A stretch of DNA of 9,593 nucleotides from Actinomycetota bacterium (GCA_016870295.1 VGBY01000033.1:1-9593), one strand, 5' to 3'; positions 1 through 6,546 are shown, counted from the stretch's first letter. Notes: generated from the sequence alone by a model not told the origin. Made by a program: numbers and translations.

Positions 1-48
1 GCGCTCACCCAGTGCGTCGACTACGTCGTGGAGAAACTGCGTTCATGA
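1..48 (+). CDS. C-terminal end of an unidentified upstream gene (partial)
   Basis: An open frame enters from the left edge, reads ALTQCVDYVVEKLRS and stops at TGA 46-48. That stop overlaps the ATG (45-47) of the PAC2 gene as ATGA, the usual arrangement of translationally coupled genes, which is the main reason to take it as real. Fifteen residues are too few to name a family. It suggests that the PAC2-arsC-channel operon starts further upstream. Confidence 0.4.
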   Translation, partial: ALTQCVDYVVEKLRS

Positions 49-950
49 GCGTGCGCGAATACTCCGACTCCTACCCAACCGTCGCGGAGGTTCTGGAGTC
101 GAACATCGACGAAATTCCGCGATTACACAAGCCAGTGATGCTGATTGCGCTGGAGGGTTGGTTCGATGCGACGAAAGCGGCAACATCGGCACTCAACTGG
201 CTCACCGATTCGCGGCACTGCGTAACGGTGGCATCGATCGACTCGGATCCGTTCTTCGACTTCACGCAAGTGCGCCCCGAGGTATGGATCGACGAAGACG
301 ACGAGCGCCACATTCGCTGGCCAGAGAACGACATCATGGCGGTGCACGGCGAGAGCGACGGTCGTGACCTCGTCGTACTCTCTGGTGTGGAGCCACACAT
401 GTACTGGCCGACGTTCGCGTCGTGCATCGTGCAGTGTGCGCGTGAACTTCGTTGCGGTGCGGTGGTCACCGTCGGGGCGATGCTCGATGCGGTACCGCAT
501 ACGCGTACGCCGGTAGTTACCGGAAGCACCACCAACAGCAAACTGGCCAGCAAGCTCGGGCTCTCTCGCCCCCAGTACGAAGGGCCGACGGGTGTTGTTG
601 GGGTGCTCCTCGAGCGGCTCGAACAAGAACGCATACCCGCCGTGTCGCTGCGTGTCGGTGTGCCGCACTATTTGTCGTCGTCGGAGCACCCCAAGTCATC
701 GGCAGCACTCTTGCGCCATCTCGAACGTGTGCTTAATGTGCCCACCCAACACGCCAGGCTCTACGAAGAAATCCAGCGGTGGACCGAATTGCATGACGCT
801 GCGGTTGAAGAAGACGAACAAACACAGGAATATGTGCAGATGCTGGAGCAGGAGTATGACCGTCAAAATGACACCGCCATACCCACGGCTGACGACCTCA
901 GCGAAGCATTCGAGCGCTTCCTACGCGAGCAAGACGACCAGAGTGGATAA
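45..950 (+). CDS. PAC2 family protein
   Basis: This is a 301-residue protein of the PAC2 (proteasome assembly chaperone 2-like) family. Family hallmarks seen are ALEGWFDA (35-42), RPEV (77-80), LSGVEPHMYWPTF (112-124), GAMLDAVPHTR (144-154) and YEGPTGVVGVLLERL (178-192). The C-terminal 60 or so residues are acidic and glutamine-rich, probably helical (EEDEQTQEYVQMLEQEYDRQ). No signal peptide or membrane helix is visible, so it should be cytosolic. The molecular role of bacterial PAC2 proteins is not settled; many actinobacteria have one. ATG 45 was chosen over GTG 12 because it forms an ATGA overlap with the upstream stop and has GGAG 11 bases upstream. The stop overlaps the arsC start by 8 bp. 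The family call is firm; the function is open. Confidence 0.85.
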   Translation: MSVREYSDSYPTVAEVLESNIDEIPRLHKPVMLIALEGWFDATKAATSALNWLTDSRHCVTVASIDSDPFFDFTQVRPEVWIDEDDERHIRWPENDIMAVHGESDGRDLVVLSGVEPHMYWPTFASCIVQCARELRCGAVVTVGAMLDAVPHTRTPVVTGSTTNSKLASKLGLSRPQYEGPTGVVGVLLERLEQERIPAVSLRVGVPHYLSSSEHPKSSAALLRHLERVLNVPTQHARLYEEIQRWTELHDAAVEEDEQTQEYVQMLEQEYDRQNDTAIPTADDLSEAFERFLREQDDQSG

Positions 951-1356
951 CGCTCGGCTATCAGTGTTGTTCGTCTGCGTTCATAATGCAGGCAGATCGC
1001 AGATGGCAGCAGGTTGGCTGCGGCATCTCACGAAGGGAAGTGTTGATGTGTATTCCGGGGGCTCGGCACCCGCCAGTGCCCTCAACCCTACGGCGGTCGA
1101 GGTGATGCGCGAAGTTGGAATCAATATCGCTACGTCTGCACCGCGCGCATTCACGGTTTCTGATGTGAAAGTCGCCGATGTTGTCATCACCATGGGTTGT
1201 GGCGATACCTGCCCGATCTTCCCTGGCAAGCGTTACGAAGACTGGGCACTGGACGACCCGGCAGGCCTCGGCGTGGAAGCTGTGCGTCCGATTCGTGACG
1301 AGATACGCAAAAGAGTAGAGAGTCTAATTCTTGACCTCGGAATCGAGACGAAGTGA
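943..1356 (+). CDS. arsC: Arsenate reductase, low-molecular-weight phosphatase fold (probably mycothiol-dependent)
   Basis: This 137-residue protein reduces arsenate to arsenite in the cytosol. The P-loop CVHNAGRS lies at 12-19 (nucleophile C12, R18), with the CxxNxxRSQMA pattern of LMW-phosphatase-type arsenate reductases. A second signature, GCGDTCPIFPGKRYEDW (85-101), followed by LDDPAG (103-108), holds C86 and C90. These are close to the redox cysteines of thioredoxin-coupled ArsC. The GCGDxCP...W.LDDPAG form is typical of actinobacterial enzymes, some of which (Corynebacterium glutamicum) transfer arsenate to mycothiol and rely on mycoredoxin; that mechanism is inferred here. The start is GTG 943, because the next in-frame GTG (964) would remove the first strand right before the P-loop. 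It overlaps the PAC2 stop by 8 bp and the channel gene by GTGA. No arsR is in view. Confidence 0.87.
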   Translation: MDNARLSVLFVCVHNAGRSQMAAGWLRHLTKGSVDVYSGGSAPASALNPTAVEVMREVGINIATSAPRAFTVSDVKVADVVITMGCGDTCPIFPGKRYEDWALDDPAGLGVEAVRPIRDEIRKRVESLILDLGIETK

Positions 1357-2006
1357 ATAGAGCGCTGTCAACCCGATTGTTTGCCGAAACCCTCGGCACT
1401 GCCCTACTCATCGTTGCGGTGGTCGGGTCGGGTGTCATGGCCATGAACCTCACGCAGGATGTCGCCGTGCAACTCCTGGCGAACGCAGGTGCCACGGTTG
1501 GGGCGCTCATCGCCTTGATCATGATGTTCGGCCCGATCTCCGGTGCACATTTCAATCCGGTCGTCACCATTGCCGATTGCGTGTTGAACGGCAGGTCATG
1601 GCGCGATGTGGTTCCGTACTTCGTGGCGCAAACCGCGGGTGGCATCTCTGGCGCAGCGATTGCCAATCTGATGTTCGAACTTGACGTGCTCGGCCCTTCG
1701 ACGAAGATTCGTGAAGGCGGTGGCATCTGGCTTGGTGAAATGGTGGCAACCTTCGGTCTACTTTGCGTCATCTTCCTCATCGGCAAACATCGTGCTGAGT
1801 CGGTGCCGCTGGCCGTGGGCGTGTGGATCGGTGGTGCCTACTGGTTCACCTCGTCAACCTCGCTCGCCAATCCTGCAGTAACCATCGCCCGTGCCTTCAG
1901 CGATTCCTTCGCCGGCATCGCACCCGAGTCGGTGCCACTCTTCATCGTCATGCAGCTCGCCGGTTTGGCGATTGCTTTACCAACGTTGCGTCTGCTACGC
2001 GGCTAA
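1353..2006 (+). CDS. MIP-family channel (aquaporin/aquaglyceroporin), probable arsenite channel AqpS-like
   Basis: This is a 217-residue inner-membrane channel with about six hydrophobic helices (roughly 9-31, 37-60, 86-108, 126-143, 151-167, 192-210). Two re-entrant half-helix motifs are present: SGAHFNPV (63-70), an NPA variant with valine, and SLANPAV (170-176), a canonical NPA. In water and glycerol channels the residue after the second NPA is normally the selectivity-filter arginine; here it is V176, which suggests a wider, less polar pore. The start is GTG 1353, overlapping the arsC stop as GTGA, so translation is coupled. Adjacency to arsC matches known ArsC/AqpS pairs, where arsenite made inside leaves through the channel. 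Arsenite transport is inferred; another small neutral solute is possible. No arsB or acr3 pump is seen in this window. Confidence 0.85.
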   Translation: MNRALSTRLFAETLGTALLIVAVVGSGVMAMNLTQDVAVQLLANAGATVGALIALIMMFGPISGAHFNPVVTIADCVLNGRSWRDVVPYFVAQTAGGISGAAIANLMFELDVLGPSTKIREGGGIWLGEMVATFGLLCVIFLIGKHRAESVPLAVGVWIGGAYWFTSSTSLANPAVTIARAFSDSFAGIAPESVPLFIVMQLAGLAIALPTLRLLRG

Positions 2007-2050
2007 CTGCGAGTCGTTCATCCGACGGTCTTTAGCGCCACAACGAAACA

Positions 2051-2074
2051 GGTCCCAGGCTAAAGCCTGGGACC
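2051..2074. terminator. Bidirectional hairpin terminator between convergent genes
   Basis: A perfect 10-bp inverted repeat (GGTCCCAGGC, loop TAAA, GCCTGGGACC) lies in the 93-bp gap between the stops of the channel gene (+) and pstS (-). Neither side has a long U tract. The - strand is followed by TGTTTCGTTG and the + strand by CATTCGTATT, so it fits pstS transcripts somewhat better. Its position between two convergent stops supports a shared terminator. Confidence 0.8.
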
Positions 2075-2099
2075 CATTCGTATTGCGGTATTGAGGGGA

Positions 2100-3458
2100 T
2101 TACTTGCTGTTGACCTTCGCTACTTGCGCGAGAGCGGCTGTCTTCAGTGCGCCAGTAAGTGGAGCGTACGCAAGGGCCTCGGCATTGGCCGGAGCATACG
2201 TGTTCAGGATCCACTCCAAGTACTGCTTGACAGTGTCGTTCTTTGCGTTCTTGGCAGTCTTTGCCAAAGCGTAGGTGATCGCCACGATCGGATAGGCAGT
2301 TGTGTTCGTCGCTTGCTTGTAGTCGAAGGTCGCGAAACCATTCCCATCTACCGTTGACCCCGAGAGGAACGAGGAAGTCGCTGCTGCAGTCGGCGCGACA
2401 TACTTGCCGCCCGCATTTCGAATGTTCGCTGCCTTCATGCCTTTTGCTGCACGAGTGGCATCAGAGACAAACGAAACTTCCGTGTATCCGATGGAACCAC
2501 TGTTGTTGGCGATGTAGTTGGATACGTTCGCAGATCCGCTCTGACCTTGAAAACGGGAGCCGAACGAGGAAACTCGGCTCGAACCTCCTGGGATGCACGA
2601 CGTAAAGGCGTTGTTCGCAACCCAGTCGATGTTCGCAGCATTTCGGATGAAGTTGCAGAAGTTGTTCGTCGTGCCCGAACCGTCCGAACGGTAGACGACT
2701 GTGATGTCTTTGTCGGGCATCTTCACTTCGACTTCTCGGAAGTTCGCAAGTTCCTTACCGTTCAAGCGAACTGAATAGTCAACGCCTTCTTTGGCACCAA
2801 AGGTCACGGAGGCTTCACCCTTGGTCAGCGTCGCCTTCTTCAAGACCTTCTTCGCCTTTGCGTCGACGATCTCAACGGACTTTCCCTTTACCGAGCGCAA
2901 CACGCTCGGGATCGCCGAAACCGTGACTACTGCTGAGCCCGGAGCATTGTTGGCAATCAGTGCACTCGCGCCTTTCAAGTCGGACTTCTTCTTCGAGTTT
3001 GCCCATAGTGGGTTGCTCTTCAGATCGTTGACGATCGAAGGGTCATTCCACTTGGTGATGGTGCCGCCGAAGATGCCGTTCACCGTTGCGGGGCTCAGCG
3101 ACAACGTCGCACCACCGAGTTCGTCGAGTCGATAGGCAACGGCAATCGCACCGCCGACATACGGCACGTAGACCCAGTCAAAGTTGATGCGGGTCGATGA
3201 CGAAACAGCAGAGTCAGTTCCACCAAAGTCCGTCAAACCTGCTGCAAAGTCGGAAACGCCTTTCGACGATCCACCACCTGGGTTCGCATAGGTGGCGTTG
3301 TTTCCGGTGGCTGCGTTGAATGCGGCAGTGGCCGAAGCCTGGAATTGCTGCGGGAACGTTGCACCAGATCCACTGATGCTCTCGGCCAATGCAACTGTGC
3401 CGAACGCAAGCGCGCCAGCGACTGCCAGCGAGACGCTGCTCAACAATTTCTTCTTCAT
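2100..3458 (-). CDS. pstS: Phosphate ABC transporter, periplasmic/extracellular phosphate-binding protein PstS with an inserted domain
   Basis: This 452-residue protein captures phosphate outside the cell for PstCAB. Residues 1-25 form a Sec signal peptide (KKK, hydrophobic core, VALA cleavage site). There is no lipobox cysteine, so it appears not to be a lipoprotein. Binding-site motifs are SGSGATFP (29-36), GGGSSKGVSDF (61-71), LTDFGGTDS (75-83) and YRSDGSGTTNNF (256-267). GIFGGTITKWNDPSI (128-142) and GSIGYTEV (321-328) are also typical. C268 and C288 could form a disulfide. The family is usually about 340-380 residues; the excess lies at about 150-247, where only a short linker is expected before the PDKDITVVYRSDGSGTT strand. 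The start ATG has AAGGAG (3470-3475) 11 bases upstream. It is last in the pst block, 140 bp after pstB, and has its own putative PHO box. Confidence 0.94.
   Translation of the reverse strand: MKKKLLSSVSLAVAGALAFGTVALAESISGSGATFPQQFQASATAAFNAATGNNATYANPGGGSSKGVSDFAAGLTDFGGTDSAVSSSTRINFDWVYVPYVGGAIAVAYRLDELGGATLSLSPATVNGIFGGTITKWNDPSIVNDLKSNPLWANSKKKSDLKGASALIANNAPGSAVVTVSAIPSVLRSVKGKSVEIVDAKAKKVLKKATLTKGEASVTFGAKEGVDYSVRLNGKELANFREVEVKMPDKDITVVYRSDGSGTTNNFCNFIRNAANIDWVANNAFTSCIPGGSSRVSSFGSRFQGQSGSANVSNYIANNSGSIGYTEVSFVSDATRAAKGMKAANIRNAGGKYVAPTAAATSSFLSGSTVDGNGFATFDYKQATNTTAYPIVAITYALAKTAKNAKNDTVKQYLEWILNTYAPANAEALAYAPLTGALKTAALAQVAKVNSK
2718..3011 (-). other. Lysine-rich beta-type insertion inside PstS (about residues 150-247)
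   Basis: Between WNDPSIVNDLKSNP and the PDKDITVVYRSDG strand, PstS has about 95 additional residues. The stretch begins with a basic linker (KKKSDLKG). It continues with alternating hydrophobic segments that read as beta strands: SAVVTVSAI (175-183), KSVEIVDA (193-200), EASVTFGA (215-222), VDYSVRLNG (226-234) and REVEVKM (241-247). Short turns rich in K and G separate them. The pattern resembles a small immunoglobulin/FnIII-like beta sandwich, but the fold is an inference. The frame is open and the codon pattern matches the rest of the gene, so a frameshift or sequence error is unlikely. The role is unknown; surface attachment or substrate delivery are possibilities. Confidence 0.6.
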
Positions 3459-3558
3459 GAGGTTGCCCTCTCCTTGTGATGTGACGGGTTGATTACGACG
3501 CGAAAGCTAGGTCTTACGACTGGACGGTTGCTGACTTGCGGGCATACAGAAACCAACG

Positions 3559-3580
3559 ACCAGGTGAATTCAAAGTGAAC
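3559..3580 (-). promoter_or_regulatory. Putative PHO box upstream of pstS
   Basis: On the - strand, two adjacent 11-bp units read GTTCACTTTGA (3580-3570) and ATTCACCTGGT (3569-3559). They match the GTTCACC-like direct repeat units bound by PhoP in Streptomyces. The site is about 100 bp before the pstS start. A flanking direct repeat TGGTCGTT occurs at 3585-3578 and 3562-3555. It would let phosphate starvation induce pstS separately from pstCAB. A TGTATG at 3548-3543 could be a weak -10; this part is uncertain. Confidence 0.68.
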
Positions 3581-3594
3581 GACCAAATGGTCGT
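3579..3594 (-). terminator. Possible hairpin after pstB
   Basis: Five bases after the pstB stop, the - strand reads ACGACC, loop ATTT, GGTCGT, then TCACTTTGAATTC. The 6-bp stem is short and the tail only moderately T-rich, so this may be a weak terminator or attenuator between pstB and pstS. Its edge overlaps the first PHO-box unit by two bases. Confidence 0.35.
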
Positions 3595-3598
3595 GAAA

Positions 3599-4414
3599 TC
3601 AGCCGAACTTGCCTTGCACGTAGTCCGCAGTGCGCGGGTCGGACGGGTTGGTGAAAATCTTGCGCGTCGAGTCGGCCTCGACCAAATATCCAGGACCGCC
3701 ATCGGTAAGGAAGAATGCGCAGTAGTCGCTTACTCGACTGGCCTGCTGCATGTTGTGAGTCACGATGATGACGGTGATTTTCTCTGCGAGTTCCTTGATG
3801 GTTTCTTCAATGCGAAGAGTGCTGCCCGGGTCGAGCGCGGAACATGGCTCATCCATCAGGAGAACTTCTGGCTCAACGGCCAATGATCTGGCAATGCAAA
3901 GGCGCTGCTGTTGACCGCCTGAGAGCGAACCACCAGAGGCACCGAGTCGATCCTTTACTTCCTTCCATAGGCCGGCACGTGTGAGGCAGTTCTCCACGAT
4001 GTCGTCGTGGTTGGGTCGCTTCAGGTGGGCCAACTTGATACCGGAAAGCACGTTCTCGCGAATAGTCATCGCCGGGAAAGGATTCGGCTTCTGGAAGACC
4101 ATGCCGACCTTGAGTCGTACCTCGGCGGCATCAACCGTCGGTTCGTAGATGTCGTTGCCGTGCAAGAGCACGCTGCCAGCCATGGCCGCGCCAGGGATGA
4201 ACTCGTGCATGCGATTGAGCAACCGAATGAACGTCGACTTTCCGCAGCCCGATGGCCCGATGATTCCCGTCACGGTACGCGCCGGAAAGGTCAATGAAAT
4301 GTCACGAAGTGCATGGTGCTTGCCGAACCACGCATGAGCACCACGTGTCTCTAATCCGGCAAACGCAGTGGTCTCGTTTGCCGTAGCAGAGACTGTGGTT
4401 GAGGTATTACTCAT
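3599..4414 (-). CDS. pstB: Phosphate ABC transporter ATP-binding protein PstB
   Basis: This 271-residue ATPase energises phosphate import through PstC/PstA on the inner face of the membrane. All ABC motifs are intact: Walker A GPSGCGKST (53-61), Q-loop VFQKPNPF (106-113, typical of PstB), signature LSGGQQQR (164-171), Walker B VLLMDEP (184-190), D-loop SALDP (192-196) and the switch histidine in IIVTHN (H220). The C-terminus (GYLVEADSTRKIFTNPSDPRT) is also standard PstB. ATG 4414 is preferred because AAAGGAA (4426-4420) lies just upstream; an in-frame ATG at 4456 would add 14 residues but has no clear ribosome binding site. It follows pstA by 45 bp in the same operon. Confidence 0.94.
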   Translation of the reverse strand: MSNTSTTVSATANETTAFAGLETRGAHAWFGKHHALRDISLTFPARTVTGIIGPSGCGKSTFIRLLNRMHEFIPGAAMAGSVLLHGNDIYEPTVDAAEVRLKVGMVFQKPNPFPAMTIRENVLSGIKLAHLKRPNHDDIVENCLTRAGLWKEVKDRLGASGGSLSGGQQQRLCIARSLAVEPEVLLMDEPCSALDPGSTLRIEETIKELAEKITVIIVTHNMQQASRVSDYCAFFLTDGGPGYLVEADSTRKIFTNPSDPRTADYVQGKFG

Positions 4415-4419
4415 CGTGG

Positions 4420-4426
4420 TTCCTTT
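4420..4426 (-). promoter_or_regulatory. Ribosome binding site that sets the pstB start
   Basis: AAAGGAA on the - strand ends five bases before ATG 4414-4412. The other candidate start, ATG 4456, is three bases after the pstA stop and has only GACAAGCGATAACC before it. The site favours the shorter, 271-residue PstB. Confidence 0.6.
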
Positions 4427-4459
4427 CGCCGATGTTAGATGCAACGTTTCGTTCATTGG

Positions 4460-5518
4460 TTATCGCTTGTCTTTTCCGCCGAATCGGCGCGCCAGAGTGA
4501 AGAGAACAAACACGATTGCGAGCAGCACCAGCGAGCCAGTCCAGGCTCGTGCTATCGCGTATTCGGTACCGATTTGCAAATAGCCGAACACATACGTGGG
4601 CAGAGAGGCAATCGGCCCGTCAAATGGATGGAATCGAAGGGCAGAGTTGGAAAGTGAGGTGAGCAGTAGCGGCGCAGTTTCGCCAATCACTCGCGCGACA
4701 CCGAGGATTGCAGCTGTCGTGAGACCACTGCGAACCGTCGGAATAACGACCATGAATGCAGTTCGCCATTGTCTTGCACCAAGCGCATAGCCCGCAGCTC
4801 GGAGATCCTCAGGAACGAGTTTCAAGACTTCCTCGGCGGTTCTTGCCACGGTCGGCAACATCAGCACGGCGAGTGCGAGCGCACCCGCGAATGCGCTGAA
4901 CGACTCCGTCGCAGTTACCCAAGTCGTGTAGATGAAAAGTCCGGCTACAATCGATGGCACTCCGCTCATCGACTGCACAACGAACCGCACCAAAAATGTG
5001 AGGCGACCGCGAACCTCGGTGAGATAGACACCGCTCAGGATCCCCAGTGGCAGTGTGATGGCACTTGCTATCAGCACCATGAGCAGTGATCCGACGATTG
5101 CATGCAGTGCTCCACCGAATTCGAGGAAGTCGTCAGGGGTGGTGGTTCGCATGTCCTGCGAAAAGAAGTTCGGGCGGATGCCCAGATAGCCCTTGAGTAT
5201 CACCGATCCGAAGATCGACAACCACGGTGCGAACGCTGTCACTGCTGCAGACGTAATGATCACTCTCATGAGCGCATCTTTTCGTTCCTTGCTTCCGGCA
5301 CGTGATGTTCGTGCGAGCACCACCACGATCGACAGACCCATGAACGTGATCGCCCAACCGTCAATACCGGCAACTCCGGTGAACAACACGACCACCACAG
5401 CAAATGCTGCTGACAACGCCACCACACTTGTAGTGCGAATTCGGATAGCACGTGGCGTTGACCAGGGTGTTTGCGGTTCGACCGTGGCTGCGGTTTCAGA
5501 TGACATCGTGGTGCTCAT
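4460..5518 (-). CDS. pstA: Phosphate ABC transporter permease PstA
   Basis: This 352-residue inner-membrane permease forms the phosphate channel with PstC. The permease core runs from about residue 85 to 345. It has the coupling (EAA) loop at EDLRAAGYALGARQWRTAF (237-255) that contacts PstB, and the PstA-typical ARVIGETAPLLLT (275-287). Six core helices are likely (near 88-108, 138-165, 174-197, 208-224, 256-290, 328-343). In addition, the first 80 residues hold a charged leader and two extra hydrophobic stretches (31-50 and 53-69). The protein is therefore longer than the usual 280-300 residues. The start ATG 5518 overlaps the pstC stop as ATGA, with GGAG 13 bases upstream; ATG 5506 is a second option. 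Confidence 0.93.
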   Translation of the reverse strand: MSTTMSSETAATVEPQTPWSTPRAIRIRTTSVVALSAAFAVVVVLFTGVAGIDGWAITFMGLSIVVVLARTSRAGSKERKDALMRVIITSAAVTAFAPWLSIFGSVILKGYLGIRPNFFSQDMRTTTPDDFLEFGGALHAIVGSLLMVLIASAITLPLGILSGVYLTEVRGRLTFLVRFVVQSMSGVPSIVAGLFIYTTWVTATESFSAFAGALALAVLMLPTVARTAEEVLKLVPEDLRAAGYALGARQWRTAFMVVIPTVRSGLTTAAILGVARVIGETAPLLLTSLSNSALRFHPFDGPIASLPTYVFGYLQIGTEYAIARAWTGSLVLLAIVFVLFTLARRFGGKDKR

Positions 5519-6483
5519 GCGCGCGGGGTACTCCGTTGCACGATGGTGGTTGCAGTCATGTTCACTACGAGGGTGAGCAAGAAAAGCACGAAGCCCGCAG
5601 CAACGAGTGCGTTCAGCTCGTATTCGGTTGCTTCACCGAACTTCGTTGCAATCAGCGACGCTACGTTGCCACCTTCCGACTCCAGAATGCGGAAGTTGTA
5701 GCGGAACACGAGATTCAGCAGCAAGTACACGGCGACGGTCTCGCCGAGTGCACGGCCAAGACCGAGCATTGCCCCACCGATGACACCACTCTTTCCATAA
5801 GGAATGACGACGGCACGTAACGCGCCCCACTTGTTGCCGCCGAGCGCATAACACGTGTCGACCAGGTCACGCGGAGTGCGTGAATACACCTCGCGAGCAA
5901 CCGACGTCGTAATCGGGATGATCAGCGAGCCGAGCACGCAGCCGGCGATGAATGGACTACGACCGAAATTGTCGAACTCCACGCTGAAGATGGGGATGAA
6001 CCCCAGCCAATTGTTGATGAGTACGGCCCAGCGCTCACCAAACCCGGTGAAGATTTCGATTCCCCACAGACCGAAGATCAACGAAGGAATCGACGCGGCC
6101 AAATCGAGCAGCGTTACCAGGGTTCGACGAATTCGACGTGGTGCATAAAACTCGAGATACAGAGCACCACCAATTGCCAACGGCACGGCAATCACGAGAG
6201 CAATGAGCGAAACGACGATGGTTCCGACCAACATTGCACCAATGGAGAAGTCATCAGGGATTACGCCGTCGCCACTGCCTGCCGTCCAGTTGGTGCCGGT
6301 GATGAATTGGATTCCCTTGTCACCGAAGATCTGTGCGCCACGCATGAAGAGGAACACGCCGATGAGTCCCAGCACAATGAGCGACGTCAACGCTCCACCG
6401 GTCACCACGCCGCGGAAGATCTTGTCTTCGCGGTTGTAGATCACCGTCATCTGACGGGGAGCCGGGGTCTCCGTCGTAGCCAC
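5515..6483 (-). CDS. pstC: Phosphate ABC transporter permease PstC
   Basis: This permease partner of PstA is the first gene of the pst block, with 322 residues from GTG 6483. A first helix lies at about 27-49 (VVTGGALTSLIVLGLIGVFLF). An outside loop with the PstC-typical DDFSIGAMLVGT (77-88) follows, then five more helices. The coupling loop is near PRDLVDTCYALGGNKWGALR (204-223), and the conserved GRALGETVAVYLL lies at 243-255. The start is uncertain: TTG 6492 gives 325 residues, GTG 6483 has GGCGAG 11 bases upstream, and ATG 6450 has no binding site. GTG 6483 seems best. A putative PHO box lies 42 bp upstream of the chosen start. The stop overlaps pstA by ATGA. Confidence 0.93.
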   Translation of the reverse strand: MATTETPAPRQMTVIYNREDKIFRGVVTGGALTSLIVLGLIGVFLFMRGAQIFGDKGIQFITGTNWTAGSGDGVIPDDFSIGAMLVGTIVVSLIALVIAVPLAIGGALYLEFYAPRRIRRTLVTLLDLAASIPSLIFGLWGIEIFTGFGERWAVLINNWLGFIPIFSVEFDNFGRSPFIAGCVLGSLIIPITTSVAREVYSRTPRDLVDTCYALGGNKWGALRAVVIPYGKSGVIGGAMLGLGRALGETVAVYLLLNLVFRYNFRILESEGGNVASLIATKFGEATEYELNALVAAGFVLFLLTLVVNMTATTIVQRSTPRA

Positions 6484-6524
6484 GAAAACCAATGCTCGCC
6501 GTTACGGCTGTCGCCGGATTGGCG

Positions 6525-6546
6525 CAAAGGTAAACGGAAGGTGAAT
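6525..6546 (-). promoter_or_regulatory. Putative PHO box upstream of pstC
   Basis: On the - strand, two adjacent 11-bp units read ATTCACCTTCC (6546-6536) and GTTTACCTTTG (6535-6525). They share the RTTYACYT pattern with the pair before pstS. The site lies in the 93-bp gap between the metY stop and the pstC start. It should make pstCAB respond to phosphate starvation through a PhoP- or RegX3-type regulator not encoded here. No clear -10 follows; GCTCACC (6562-6556) just upstream may be a further, out-of-phase half-site. Confidence 0.68.

Noticed and set aside
592..942. Open frame upstream of and in frame with arsC, which would give a 254-residue protein
   Set aside because: It lies inside the PAC2 gene in another frame, and its translation shows no family pattern before the VLFVCVHNAGRS start of ArsC. 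GTG 943 gives a normal ArsC length.
1846..1863. GTTCACC-like sequence in the channel gene
   Set aside because: It encodes the conserved WFTSST stretch and has no second unit in 11-bp register, so it is not taken as a PHO box.
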